Shown here: piece by piece, positions 25,686 through 34,920 of the stretch
Position numbering within the stretch: position 1 is the stretch's first letter
Layout of the letters: each line of letters starts with the position of its first letter
Assembly (NCBI RefSeq): GCF_003012705.1
Contig: NZ_PXYL01000026.1
Coordinates: forward strand, 1-48,309
Length of the DNA stretch: 48,309 nt
Source of the DNA: Pseudaminobacter soli (ex Li et al. 2025)
GTDB lineage: Bacteria; Pseudomonadota; Alphaproteobacteria; Rhizobiales; Rhizobiaceae
Direction of reading: 5' to 3'
Notes under the pieces: generated by a model
The model's input: only the letters and a program-made list of their open reading frames with translations
Told to the model about the DNA's origin: nothing
The model's database searches: none
Made by a program: the position numbers and the translations under genes

Positions 25686-26705
25686 ATGAACAGGAAAAAA
25701 ATTGAACCTGATGTCAGGCTGTTGGAAAGCGACCTTATGGCGCTGACGACAGACTTTCTGCTTTCACACGGTCTGAATGTACCGCAGGCCCATTCCTTGG
25801 CGCGAATCCTGGTAGCTGCTCAGCGCGATGGAAGCTGGTCTCACGGTCTGCAACGATTGCCGGGAACGCTGGACACGATGAGCCATCCCCGGTTCAACAA
25901 GCAGGCAGATCCCGCTCCCGAAAGCGTCTCTGCCGCTGCTGTGCGGATCGATGCACAATACGGCTTTTCATGTCTGGCGGCCGAGAGAGGCATCGAGGCC
26001 TTGGTAGAAAAAACCAAGCAAATCGGCATAGGTCTGCTTGCCGTCAAAAATGGTTTTCATTCGACCGCCTTGTGGCCGCTGATCGAGCGAATTGCCGAGG
26101 CCGGACTTGTCGGCCTTTCGATGAATCCCACCCATGCCTGGGTCGCGCCCGCCGGCGGGACAAAAGGATTGCTAGGCACCAATCCACTCGCCTTCGCCTG
26201 GCCGCGAAAAGACAAGCCGCCCTATGTCTTCGACTTTGCGACCTCTGCCGCCTCCCGTGCCGATATCGCCATGCATCGCAACTGCGGCGAGGAAATTCCA
26301 GATAACTGGGGCGTGAATGCGCAAGGCGAGCGCACGACGGATCCGGCCGAAGTCCTGGCAGGTGCTATGCTTCCGTTCGGCGGTCACAAAGGCTCAGCCA
26401 TCGCGACCTTGATTGAACTGATGGCCGGTCCTCTGATCGGAGATCGCACAAGCCGGCTATCGCAGGACTTCGATCAGGGGGCCAATGCCGCTCCGTGCCA
26501 TGGTGAACTGCTGCTAGCCTTTTCGCCCGACATCATCGGCGGTGCGGATGCGAGCGATGACGCCGAAGCCGTATTTGCCGGATTCTCCGATCAGGGTGCG
26601 CGCCTACCAGGTGACCGCCGCTACCGGATGCGGGAGGTGAGCGCCCGGGAGGGTATTGCGGTTTCGAGCGCGCTATTAGATCGTATTCGTTCATTGGTCC
26701 GATAA
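25686..26705 (+). CDS. Ldh-family NAD(P)-dependent reductase, possibly Pyr2C/Pip2C imine reductase
   Basis: A 339-residue enzyme of the malate/L-lactate dehydrogenase (Ldh_2, YlbC) family. SWSHGLQRLPG corresponds to the conserved S-H-G-x-x-R substrate segment. GLLGTNPLAFAWPR and FGGHKGSAIATLIELMAGPL are the other family blocks. Their form (GTNP..F, GGHKGS) resembles delta1-pyrroline/piperideine-2-carboxylate reductases (DpkA) more than malate dehydrogenases, but the substrate is inferred. ATG 25686 follows GACAGGAAAATC. The leader 25545-25685 is AT-richer than its surroundings and probably untranslated. It stands alone on its strand. Confidence 0.85.
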   Translation: MNRKKIEPDVRLLESDLMALTTDFLLSHGLNVPQAHSLARILVAAQRDGSWSHGLQRLPGTLDTMSHPRFNKQADPAPESVSAAAVRIDAQYGFSCLAAERGIEALVEKTKQIGIGLLAVKNGFHSTALWPLIERIAEAGLVGLSMNPTHAWVAPAGGTKGLLGTNPLAFAWPRKDKPPYVFDFATSAASRADIAMHRNCGEEIPDNWGVNAQGERTTDPAEVLAGAMLPFGGHKGSAIATLIELMAGPLIGDRTSRLSQDFDQGANAAPCHGELLLAFSPDIIGGADASDDAEAVFAGFSDQGARLPGDRRYRMREVSAREGIAVSSALLDRIRSLVR

Positions 26706-27426
26706 GAAGGCGATCCGGCGTTAAGTGGCACATGGATAACTTTTCTCTGACAGGTGCCTCGTTCATCTAGATGATCTGCAAGTAGGTGCATCTCTTATGC
26801 GGTCCCATGCATGTGATAGCCCAGCGGTATCGCTGCAAAGTCGCGGTTCAAGGTAGCACCCACCCGCCAGTATGGACTGTGGCTCTGCAAAGTAGAACTG
26901 TCGCGTAATGCGTCTCAAAGGGCAGTACGCGGCAGTTAGAAATGCGACAGTCACGCTGCCTCTTGCCACAGACGTGAGCACCCAATCGGGCGTAAACTGG
27001 TCAGCGTTGCGCCACTTCCGCGTGACGATTTTGCCTATCATGTCATTGCGGACGACGCAGCCGGTCGGGTTCCGTCGCAAACGTTCCATCAAGATCGATA
27101 ATTTCTTGCCTCCCGGACGAACTGGAGGGTTCACCCGCCTATTCTGATTCTTGGTAGATCTCACAGTCAGGAAAAAGGCATCGTGTGTCGTCGTTATTGC
27201 GAGCGACTGCTCAACGAGGGAACCGCCCCGGCGCTTGCGAAGCCCGCCGCCTTGGGAGCGCTCGCCCACGCTTTCACGGCCTCGCTTGCGGCGGTTAATC
27301 GAGACGGCCATAGGCCGATACAAGGCGGTGATCGGCGCCGGCACAGAGCGCGTCGTCAGTCGCCGGGTGCGCAGCCTTTCGGACGCATCCCTCCGTTGGC
27401 CGATCCGGCGCGGCCTGACGGACCGG
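26706..27426. other. 720-base region without a recognised gene
   Basis: A reverse-strand frame spans most of it (26763-27344), but its product is Arg-rich with no family pattern and no ribosome-binding site, so I treat it as noncoding or decayed. Nothing else is seen. Confidence 0.4.
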
Positions 27427-29169
27427 TCAGTAGCCTATCGCGGCGCCTGCGACAGCACGGCTGTCGATGGCGCCGTAGTAATGCGCCCCGGTGCCGGATT
27501 CGATCTCCTTCAGGTTCCTTCCGCCGACGAGGATGCCGGCCGCCTCGCCCCAGATCGTCCAATCGGGGTCGATGCCAATGGTGTAGCCCATGCCGGCGAG
27601 CAGGCGCTGCGTGTCGGGCGACAGCGCATGAGGTTCCATATACACCCTGTCCGGCAGCCATTGGTGATGGATCCGCGGCGCGTCGATCGCCTCCTGCAGG
27701 TTCATGCCATGGTCGATCACGTTCATAATGGCTTCCAGCGTGATGGTGATGATGCGCGAGCCGCCGGGGCTGCCGATCACCATAAACGGCTTGCCGTCCT
27801 TCGACACGATGGTCGGGCTCATCGACGACAGCGGCGACTTGCGCGGCGCAATCGCGTTGGCCTCGCCCTGCAACAGACCGTAGAGATTCGGCACGCCAGG
27901 TTTGACGGTGAAGTCGTCCATTTCGTTGTTGAGCAGGATGCCGGTGCCCTCGGCGACCTTGCCCGTGCCGAATGAGCCGTTCAGCGTGTAGGTGACGGCG
28001 ACAGCATTCCCGTCCTTGTCTATGATCGAATAGTGCGTCGTCTCCGTGGACTCAGGCCCGCCATTGACCTTTAGCTCCTTGCTAACGCCAGCCCGATACG
28101 GGTCGATGCGGGAGCGGATTTCCGCGGCATAGGCCTTGCTGGTCAGCTTGGTTACCGGATTGTCGATGAAATCCGGATCGCCGAGGGCGGTGTTGCGATC
28201 GACATAGGCATGGCGCATGGCCTCGACCATAAGTCGCGTGGTCTCGGCCGATCCGTAGCCGAGATAGGCGATCGGGTAGCCCTCGAGGACGTTGAGGATT
28301 TCGCAGATGATCAGCCCCCCGGAGGAGGGCGGCGGCGAGGAGGCGATGTCGTAGCCCCGATAGGTGCATTCCACCGGCTTCAACTCGCGCACCTTGTATT
28401 GCTCAAAATCCTCCTTCGCCAGGATGCCGCCATTGGTGATGCTGGCCTTGACGATCAGATCGGCTATCTCACCCTTGTAGAAGGCCTCGGCGCCCTTGTC
28501 AGAAATCTGCGTCAGCGATTTCGCCAGATCGGTCTGCACCAGCGTGGCGCCCATCTCGAAAGGCTTGCCGTCCTTCAGGAAAATCTTTGATGCTGCCGGG
28601 TCCTTCGCCAGCATGTCGTTGCCTTCGGCAAAGGAGGCGATGTCGCCCTGTTCCAGCACAAAGCCGTCCTTGGCCAGTCTGATCGCGGGCGCCAGCAGTT
28701 CCTCGCGCTTCTTCGAGCCGTATTTCTCGCGGGCGGTCTCGAAACCGGCGACGGAGCCGGGAACGCCGACCGCCAGATAGCCGTCCGTGCTGGCACCGGG
28801 GATCGGATTGCCAGCCTTGTCGAGATACATGGTCTTGGTGGCGGCGAGCGGCGCGCGCTCCCGGAAATCCAGGAAAGTGGTCGTTCCGTCCTTAAGGCGG
28901 ATGGTCATGAAGCCGCCGCCGCCGAGGTTGCCGGCGGTCGGATAGACGACGGCGAGCGCATAGCCCACCGCAATGGCGGCATCGACGGCGTTGCCCCCGC
29001 TCTTCAGCACGTCGACGCCGACCTGCGACGCCAGATGCTGGGCTGTCACCACCATGCCGTTCTGGGCCTCCACCGGCGCGGGCGATGCCCCGAATGCCGG
29101 CGCAAATTGCGCCACGCCAAGCCAGAACGCGACGGTGAAGGAAAGCTGCTTCGGTCTGAATTGCTGCAT
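27427..29169 (-). CDS. ggt: Gamma-glutamyltransferase precursor
   Basis: A 580-residue Ntn-hydrolase precursor that cleaves the gamma-glutamyl bond of glutathione in the periplasm. The signal peptide (about 1-27) is followed by the large subunit. The autoprocessing site is ESTETTHYSIIDKDG with nucleophile Thr377, the first T of TTHYS, so subunits of about 376 and 204 residues are expected. Further family motifs are GNAVDAAIAVGYALAVVYPT, NLGGGGFM and GSPGGSRIITITLEAIMNVI. ATG 29169 starts the signal peptide; the open frame to 29268 has none. It is divergent from chaC across 560 bases. Together they suggest glutathione breakdown on both sides of the inner membrane. Confidence 0.95.
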   Translation of the reverse strand: MQQFRPKQLSFTVAFWLGVAQFAPAFGASPAPVEAQNGMVVTAQHLASQVGVDVLKSGGNAVDAAIAVGYALAVVYPTAGNLGGGGFMTIRLKDGTTTFLDFRERAPLAATKTMYLDKAGNPIPGASTDGYLAVGVPGSVAGFETAREKYGSKKREELLAPAIRLAKDGFVLEQGDIASFAEGNDMLAKDPAASKIFLKDGKPFEMGATLVQTDLAKSLTQISDKGAEAFYKGEIADLIVKASITNGGILAKEDFEQYKVRELKPVECTYRGYDIASSPPPSSGGLIICEILNVLEGYPIAYLGYGSAETTRLMVEAMRHAYVDRNTALGDPDFIDNPVTKLTSKAYAAEIRSRIDPYRAGVSKELKVNGGPESTETTHYSIIDKDGNAVAVTYTLNGSFGTGKVAEGTGILLNNEMDDFTVKPGVPNLYGLLQGEANAIAPRKSPLSSMSPTIVSKDGKPFMVIGSPGGSRIITITLEAIMNVIDHGMNLQEAIDAPRIHHQWLPDRVYMEPHALSPDTQRLLAGMGYTIGIDPDWTIWGEAAGILVGGRNLKEIESGTGAHYYGAIDSRAVAGAAIGY

Positions 29170-29729
29170 GGCGACCCCCGGTTTTTCGTTCGATACGAAC
29201 CTGGTAGACAGGACTCTGTCGAGCCCGGTGTGGGAACCACGGAGCCGAGATCTGCAACTGCTCCGCACCTAACCCGTCTGCGCTGGCTCCCTTGAGGCGA
29301 GTCCAGCATCAAATGTCGTTTGCTCGGCCTCAACTAGCCGGAATTCGCGAAGTACTTGGAGCAAGCTAGTCGTTCGCTGCACGAATTGTAAGGGGCCTCT
29401 TGGAAGGCGCCGGCGAGCGTATGGACCTCGACGCGCCTTGCCCAGAGCGAAGCATACGCCATCTACGTTGTGCTTTGCTCACCTCTCCTTGTTCGATCCT
29501 CGTGATCGTGCTCCCCCGGTCAGATCGCCCTATCAATAGGTTGTCCGTCAGAACCGGAAATGAGGTTGATCGAATACCCGCATAGCCGTCAACGTATCCG
29601 GCTATGACGAGTATTGCCAAAAGTATTGTTCTGATATCATCACTTTCATGACAAACTTAGACCTATTGATTGCCTAGACGGGTTCTGAATTTGGCTTGCC
29701 AATAGTCGAGGAGCAAAGGATAAGGCACA
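29170..29729. other. Divergent gap between ggt and chaC
   Basis: About 560 bases, which must contain both promoters. A reverse-strand frame at 29366-29620 starts with AILVIAGYVDGYAGI, loosely like the first helix of DUF1275 membrane proteins, but it decays at once. No intact gene is seen. Confidence 0.4.
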
Positions 29730-30407
29730 ATGAACCTAACCGCCGAACTCATTGCCTTGGTTGAGCGGACGGAACCCGACCCGGGGCCAGCGCCGGGAAC
29801 AAGCGAGCACACAGACGCAGAACTCGCCGAAATGGCATCTGCTCTGCTGACCGAGCACGCCCCGGAACATCTATGGGTTTTTGCATACGGTTCGTTGATC
29901 TGGAACCCAGAGTTCGACGTTGTCGAGCAACGACGTGCCGTCGCATCAGGCTGGCATCGTTCCTTCTGCTTGGAACTGACAAGGTGGCGAGGAACGCGGG
30001 ACTTGCCTGCCCTCATGCTGGCGCTTGATCGAGGTGTAACCTGCATCGGAATCGCATATCGGCTGCCTCAGGGTGATAAGCACGGGCAAATCGTCAGGTT
30101 GCTTGATCGCGAGGTTGACGCAAATCCCCCAACCAATGTGCCAAGGTGGATCCAAGTCTCCACGACTGAGGGACGCTTGACGGCTTTGGCCTTCGTGGCA
30201 TTGCGGAGTGGTAGCGCGTATGCCGGGAAACGACCCTTGCCGGAAGTTGCCAGTGTGCTTTGTCGGGCAGCCGGTCACTGGGGATCTGCGGCTCAATACG
30301 CGTTCAACACCATTACCAAGCTGGAAGAGTACGGAATCCGTGACCGCAACTTGTGGGAAATCCAGAAGCTGATGGCCTCCGAAATCCAATCTGCACATCC
30401 CAAGTAG
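29730..30407 (+). CDS. chaC: ChaC-type glutathione-specific gamma-glutamylcyclotransferase
   Basis: A 225-residue cytosolic enzyme that cleaves glutathione to 5-oxoproline and Cys-Gly. The substrate loop VFAYGSLIWNPEF (residues 49-61) is the family hallmark. CIGIAYRLP follows at the usual distance, before the catalytic Glu region. Length is normal for bacterial ChaC. AAAGGATAAGGCACA precedes the ATG. It is followed by a GNAT gene on the same strand, 136 bases on, so co-transcription is possible but not clear. Confidence 0.9.
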   Translation: MNLTAELIALVERTEPDPGPAPGTSEHTDAELAEMASALLTEHAPEHLWVFAYGSLIWNPEFDVVEQRRAVASGWHRSFCLELTRWRGTRDLPALMLALDRGVTCIGIAYRLPQGDKHGQIVRLLDREVDANPPTNVPRWIQVSTTEGRLTALAFVALRSGSAYAGKRPLPEVASVLCRAAGHWGSAAQYAFNTITKLEEYGIRDRNLWEIQKLMASEIQSAHPK

Positions 30408-30543
30408 CGACATTTCTGACGGCCGATTTCCACTCCGAAGCAGCCATCAGCGGGGCAGGTCCAGAAGAACTTGATTGAAGCCCATTGTCCTTACCCTGCG
30501 ACCTGCCGCTTCATTCAGAAGCAACGACATGGCGGAGAACGTG

Positions 30544-31062
30544 ATGCGCGTGCGGGTTCGGATCGCGGACGGCGATGACATACCGGGAATTGAGGCCCTT
30601 CTGAGCCGTTCGTACCCGATTCTGATGGCCCAAGCCTACACGCCGCAGGTTCTGGCGCTTGCCCTGGCGTTGGTTGCGCGGGAAAATCCTGCGCTCATCG
30701 GGTCGGGAACTCTCTATGTAGCCGAAGACGCCGGAACCGTTGTCGGTTGCGGAGGCTGGACGTTCGATGCGCCGGGGTCGGGCATGATCGTGGACGGGCT
30801 GGCTCACAATCGCCGCTTTGCCGTCGATCCTGAACGGGCTGGGCGAGGCATTGGGCGGGCCATCTTCGAGCGATCTGCACGAGACGCGGTAGAAGCAGGC
30901 GCAGCCCGGATTCGGGCGCTTTCCAGCCTCAACGCCGAACCGTTCTATGAGCGCATGGGTCTCCGGCGCCTGGATTTGATCCGCGTGCCGATCGAGGCCG
31001 GTGTCGAGTTTCCCCTTGTGCTCATGGAGGGGGTGCTTCTTCCGCCTCCCACATGTTCCTGA
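30544..31062 (+). CDS. GNAT-family N-acetyltransferase
   Basis: A 172-residue acetyltransferase. The acetyl-CoA loop is VDPERAGRGIGRAIFER (R/Q-x-x-G-x-G pattern). The preceding beta-4 (GTVVGCGGWTFD) and the following RIRALSSLNAEPFYERMGL with the catalytic-type Tyr are normal. ATG 30544 has GGAG six bases upstream; ATG 30529 and 30475 are possible longer starts. The substrate is unknown. It could acetylate an amino group produced by nearby peptide turnover, but position alone does not show this. Confidence 0.85.
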   Translation: MRVRVRIADGDDIPGIEALLSRSYPILMAQAYTPQVLALALALVARENPALIGSGTLYVAEDAGTVVGCGGWTFDAPGSGMIVDGLAHNRRFAVDPERAGRGIGRAIFERSARDAVEAGAARIRALSSLNAEPFYERMGLRRLDLIRVPIEAGVEFPLVLMEGVLLPPPTCS

Positions 31063-31739
31063 CGTTCATATCCCACACGGCACTCTTCCGTTCTGGGCCT
31101 TGACGATGCGACGGATACGCGTGGCATAGCGCAAACTCTGGATGGCGTTCACCGTGGCTGTCAGTTCATCCTCGGGGTCCTCCTCGACGGGCCATCCGGT
31201 TTCCCCTACCGGCGAGCGCGTTACCGGCTCGCTCTCGCTCAAGAGCCAAATGGTGGGTGGCCCGTACACAGAAACAGAAGCGCCCACCAATCGCCACGGA
31301 CCAGAGGAGCCGCCGAGGATCACGCGGGCCCATCTTTTCTTCCCTGTATGGGCGGTTAATTCGCCAGAGGCCGCCCTGCGGTGTTTGGTGTTCTCTTGAT
31401 GACGACTAAATCGACATCAGCATGTCGGGCTTACCTTCCCTGCATGGGTGGGAAACTCCGAGATTCTATGTACTGTATGAAGCCAAAATGTGGTTACCGA
31501 CGACTATTGCGCGTTGGTAAAATAAACTGCGGGGGTCTTTCGCACCACCAGGTGTTGCTGCCCTATTCGACGCCAATGGGCCGGCCGCCAGTGGCGCAGC
31601 GCATTTTATGGTGGTGCTTGCGGAATTGCTCGGCCTGGGCGCTTCGGTTGTGCCGCCGCTTGTCGGTGGCAGGCAATGGTGGTTAATTTATAGCTGGCCC
31701 AACGATGCCTGGGATACATATTCCCCAGGATGGTGGATC
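31063..31739. other. Gap before the HWE-type kinase
   Basis: About 680 bases. A reverse-strand frame of 85 residues (31066-31323, GTG start) has protein-like composition but no known family. The kinase promoter should lie in 31400-31720. A similar phrase, TTCCCTG(T/C)ATGGG, occurs twice (about 31341 and 31436). Confidence 0.35.
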
Positions 31740-33302
31740 ATGCTCAGTGCAGGTGAAGTCAACGCGAAAGCGAGGAGACTGCTCACCCAGTGCCAAGCCT
31801 GGATTTGTTACCTTGCGTTTGGCTGCGCCTATTCGGCACTTTTTGTTCTTGGCGTTTCGACGGAAAGCAACATCATCCTGGCGCTGTTTTGGCCTGTCAA
31901 CGCGTTCATGCTCGGCATGCTCGTACGCTTTCCTTTGTTGGCCCGCCTTCCAGGCTGGATTGCTTGTCTTGCCGGCTTCATCGCCGCAATCTTGATAATC
32001 GGCTATGGGCTGGTCGACGGTGCGAAGCTGGCTGCGTGCAATTTTGGCGTCGTCGCCGTCGGTTATATCGTGCTTTCAAGGTTCAGCAGGGTTGATCAAC
32101 GCCTGGAGCGCCCAATCTCGGTGCTCTACCTTTTTGCCGCGATGCTCGCCGCGTCCGTGTACGCTGGGATCGCGAATTCGCTTCTCGGCGGGCCCGTTTT
32201 CGGCGCCCAGGAGCCCGCGACAGCCTTTCGATATTGGTTTTCGGTCGAGATTTTGAACCAGGTTGCTATCTTACCAATGATCCTGGCTTTTCCCGAAGAT
32301 CGGCAATGGTCACGGCACCTCCCCCTTATCCTTCACGAACAAGCACCCATCGTCGTGCTGGTCGTGTCGGCCGCCGCAGGCGTATTGTTTGGGGGACTAG
32401 CTGCGCTGGCTTTTCCGGTTCCAGCACTCTTTTTGTGTGCGATTTCCTATCGCGTTTTCCTCACAGCGTTGCTGACGTTCGCGTATTGCGCTTGGACCAT
32501 CGTTGCAACGACATTGGGCTACATCGGCTTGCCGACTGACAATCAATTGCTTGTGCTGTCGATCAGTATGGGGCGCGCGCTCGTCACCTTAGGCCCTCTC
32601 ATCATCTCAACGACCACAGCAACAAGAAATGAGGTTCTTGACCAGCTTAGGTGTCTCGCCGCCGAACGCGAGATTGTGTCCAATGAACTGGAACACCGGA
32701 TAAAAAACGTGTTCGCGCTGTTCAATGGACTGATCAGCCTGTCAGTACGTGACAATCCGGATTCTGGACCGTTTGCCGACACGCTCAGAAATCGCCTCGT
32801 CGCGCTCCAGCATGCACACAGCCTTATACTGGCAGGGAGCGCAACTCCCGGCGGTATCGGCGGCCTTACTTCGCTAAAAAAGGTGATCAGCGTTCTACTC
32901 AGACCATACGAAGGAGGTGCTGAAAGGCAAAGCATCGTCGATGGTGACGATGCTTTCATCGACAGCGGAATTGTGACTTTAATGGCCCTGGTTTTCCACG
33001 AGCTGGCAACAAATTCGATCAAGCACGGAGCGTTGAGCGACCCCAGAGGTGTTTTGGAAGTTCATGTCAGGCACAGCATTGATCAACTGCGCATCAAGTG
33101 GACAGAGAAGGCCCCCAGACCGAATAGCCAACTAGGTGTCAGTGATACCGGTTTCGGCTCGAAGCTTTTGGACCTGACGATCAAATCGCAGCTGCGAGGA
33201 TTCTATACCCGCACTTGGGCAGCGGGCCAGATGGACATCGACATCGTTCTGCCCGGCAAACTGTTTCACGCATTGAAGTCGACGTGCGGCTCAGAACAGT
33301 AG
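31740..33302 (+). CDS. Membrane-bound HWE/HisKA_2-type sensor kinase with MASE1-like domain
   Basis: A 520-residue kinase. About eight membrane helices fill residues 18-292; the segment NIILALFWPVNAFMLGMLVR is typical of the MASE1 integral sensory domain. The phospho-acceptor region is NELEHRIKNVFALFNGLISL with His319, in the HisKA_2/HWE style. The N-box-like FHELATNSIKHGALS and the final DTGFGSKLLD are the ATPase parts. I use ATG 31740, preceded by AGGATGG, because the hydrophobic fold begins soon after; the longer frame from 31608 adds no domain. No response regulator is adjacent, so it is an orphan kinase. Base composition is visibly lower in GC than its neighbours. Confidence 0.88.
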   Translation: MLSAGEVNAKARRLLTQCQAWICYLAFGCAYSALFVLGVSTESNIILALFWPVNAFMLGMLVRFPLLARLPGWIACLAGFIAAILIIGYGLVDGAKLAACNFGVVAVGYIVLSRFSRVDQRLERPISVLYLFAAMLAASVYAGIANSLLGGPVFGAQEPATAFRYWFSVEILNQVAILPMILAFPEDRQWSRHLPLILHEQAPIVVLVVSAAAGVLFGGLAALAFPVPALFLCAISYRVFLTALLTFAYCAWTIVATTLGYIGLPTDNQLLVLSISMGRALVTLGPLIISTTTATRNEVLDQLRCLAAEREIVSNELEHRIKNVFALFNGLISLSVRDNPDSGPFADTLRNRLVALQHAHSLILAGSATPGGIGGLTSLKKVISVLLRPYEGGAERQSIVDGDDAFIDSGIVTLMALVFHELATNSIKHGALSDPRGVLEVHVRHSIDQLRIKWTEKAPRPNSQLGVSDTGFGSKLLDLTIKSQLRGFYTRTWAAGQMDIDIVLPGKLFHALKSTCGSEQ

Positions 33303-33658
33303 ACGCGGCATTGGGAAATGGATGGACCAGGATATCCGGGTCTTGGTCTAGTCGGTGAGGCTCGGTCACGCACCAGGCGATTTGCTGCCGGCCGCCTAAC
33401 TCAGCTCTTAGGCGCCTTTTGCCAGCCTCATCGCTTCGCTTGCAAATTTCCTCGGAACGCCCTGTTCCTCCAGCCAGCGGCCGAAGTGACTAGGCGGTAG
33501 CTCGGCCTCTTGTCGAGTAGTTTGCGGCCAATGGCGGCCTTCTCCTCGTCGGTGCGGGAACTTCGCCGGTGCCGCTGGTCCAATTGTTCCCGCAACTGGT
33601 CGACCCGAGCGCGATCGTCCGCAATCCGCAGATAAGCACTGTGGACGGCTTGCCATCA
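33303..33658 (-). pseudogene. Decayed gene cut by the IS6 element (DUF3102-like tail)
   Basis: The reverse strand from 33658 to 33408 reads in two frames as one protein: QLREQLDQRHRRSSRTDEEK and AIGRKLLDKR, then after a shift near 33510 ELPPSHFGRWLEEQGVPRKF and ASEAMRLAKGA to a stop at 33408. The 'HFGRWLEEQ...AMRLA' tail resembles DUF3102-type plasmid proteins, but I hold this loosely. Its N-terminal part is missing at the IS6 boundary. 33303-33407 shows nothing. Confidence 0.4.
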
Positions 33659-34481
33659 GGTTGTGTTGCAAACTCTCGATGGGACGCAGATGAAATTCCC
33701 TCTTCACGCAATTCAGGCTGCGATTGACTCGAATTGTTCCTGGAGGGACGGGGCGGGATTGAAGACGAAACGGCCTTGCCGCTTTCGCATCATGTGAACC
33801 ATCTCGATGCCGGTCAAAGTGGCGGTCGCTGCGGCAAACGTCTTGAAGCCCAGCATTGGTCGGACCCGCCGCTTGATACGCCTATGATCCTGTTCGATAC
33901 GGTTGTTTAAGTATTTACTTTTGCGGAGGCTGATCGCCTTCAGTGATTGCCGAGACCGATCCCGTAGACGGTTCTCGGCATCGCAGGAGATGATCGCCTC
34001 CCGGTTGGTCTGGCTGCCGTCGATGACGATACGATCTGGTCGACCATGGCGGGCCAGAGCCCTGCGCAGAAAGCGTTTGGCCGTCGCCAGATCGCGCCAT
34101 TCGCTGAACCAGAATTCGACGGTGTTGCCGTCGATATCGATGGCCCTTTAGAGGTACCTCCACTGCCCGCGAACCTTGATGTAAGTCTCGTCCATATGCC
34201 ATTTGCTCCCGACCGGCCGCTTTCGATGGTTGAAGCGCTTCAGCAACAGCGGCGAGAAGTGAACGACCCAGCGATGGATTGTCGAATGGTCGATGTTGAT
34301 GCCACGCTCTGCCATCATCTCCTTCAGATCCTGCAAGCTCAAGCCATAGGCCAGATACCAGCGCACACACAGCAGGATCACTGATCGATCGAAATGGCGG
34401 CCTTTGAACATGATAAAATCCCCGAAAGGCGGAGAGGTCTTCATGCCGATCGCCGATTACGGAAGAGTTTGCAACAGATCC
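33659..34481 (-). mobile_element. IS6-family insertion sequence with a nonsense-mutated transposase
   Basis: Imperfect terminal inverted repeats, GGTTGTGTTGCAAACTC at 33659 and the complement of GGATCTGTTGCAAACTC ending at 34481, enclose one transposase gene, as in IS26/IS6-type elements (about 820 bp). No 8-bp target duplication is visible (flanks TGCCATCA and ATCCTGAT), so the copy may have recombined. It separates a decayed gene on the left from an oxidoreductase fragment on the right. Confidence 0.85.
33713..34411 (-). pseudogene. IS6-family transposase with internal stop
   Basis: The reverse strand encodes a 232-codon DDE transposase. MFKGRHFDRSVILLCVRWYL opens it, the first catalytic Asp is in KWHMDETYIKVRGQWRYL, then IDGNTVEFWFSEWRD, DRIVIDGSQTNREAI (second Asp) and NRIEQDHRRIKRRV (Glu). 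Right after QWRYL a TAA replaces the usual next codon (near 34148), so the protein is cut after about 88 residues. The rest is intact in frame, so the defect is recent. Confidence 0.85.
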
Positions 34482-34650
34482 ATCCTGATTGCCGGCGGCG
34501 GGCCGGTAGGGATGAAGGCGGCCGTGGTGGCTGCCGAGCGTGGGCACCAGGTCACACTGTTCGAGCGAAGCAGGCGCCTGGGCGGACAGGCCCGTCTCGC
34601 CGAAATGCTTCCCGGCAGGGCGGAGTTCGGCGGTCTGATCGTGGGTTCCG
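34482..34650 (+). pseudogene. FAD/NAD-binding fragment of an OYE/dimethylamine-dehydrogenase-type oxidoreductase
   Basis: Immediately after the IS6 end the forward frame reads ILIAGGGPVGMKAAVVAAER, GHQVTLFERSRRLGGQARLA and EMLPGRAEFGGLI. This matches the dinucleotide-binding (GxGxxG) region of the C-terminal half of 2,4-dienoyl-CoA reductase/trimethylamine-dehydrogenase-type flavoproteins. The N-terminal TIM barrel is missing at the IS6 boundary and similarity stops after about 55 residues. Confidence 0.7.
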
Positions 34651-34920
34651 TCCTAGCCCTTAGTCGCTGTCTGCTGTGTGAGCGGCTATGGAAAAGAACA
34701 GATTTGAGAACCCCTTCACCGTCAGGGCCGATGCGTCACAATGGTGCCTCGGCGATTTGGCGCGAATGCGCCATGGGGCAGTGAGGCTGGGGCCATAGGC
34801 ATTCCGCTCAGCACCACTGACCGCCCATAGACACCGACCGGACGTTGCTCGCGCAAAGTGGGTGTTCTCAGCCGCTGCCGCGTGTTCATGAACTGGGATC
34901 GCATTGACCCGCGCCGCCGT
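34651..34920. other. Gap after the oxidoreductase fragment
   Basis: 270 bases after the fragment up to the end of the cyo operon; no gene, and no terminator hairpin with a T-run was found for cyoD. Confidence 0.4.

Noticed and set aside
26763-27344. 193-codon reverse-strand frame
   Set aside because: Arg-rich, no family pattern, no ribosome-binding site, and it overlaps the end of the ggt gap; likely chance.
29366-29620. DUF1275-like start (AILVIAGYVDGYAGI)
   Set aside because: Only about 15 residues look similar and the membrane pattern does not continue.
31066-31323. 85-codon reverse-strand gene
   Set aside because: Protein-like composition but no start signal or family; kept only in the gap description.
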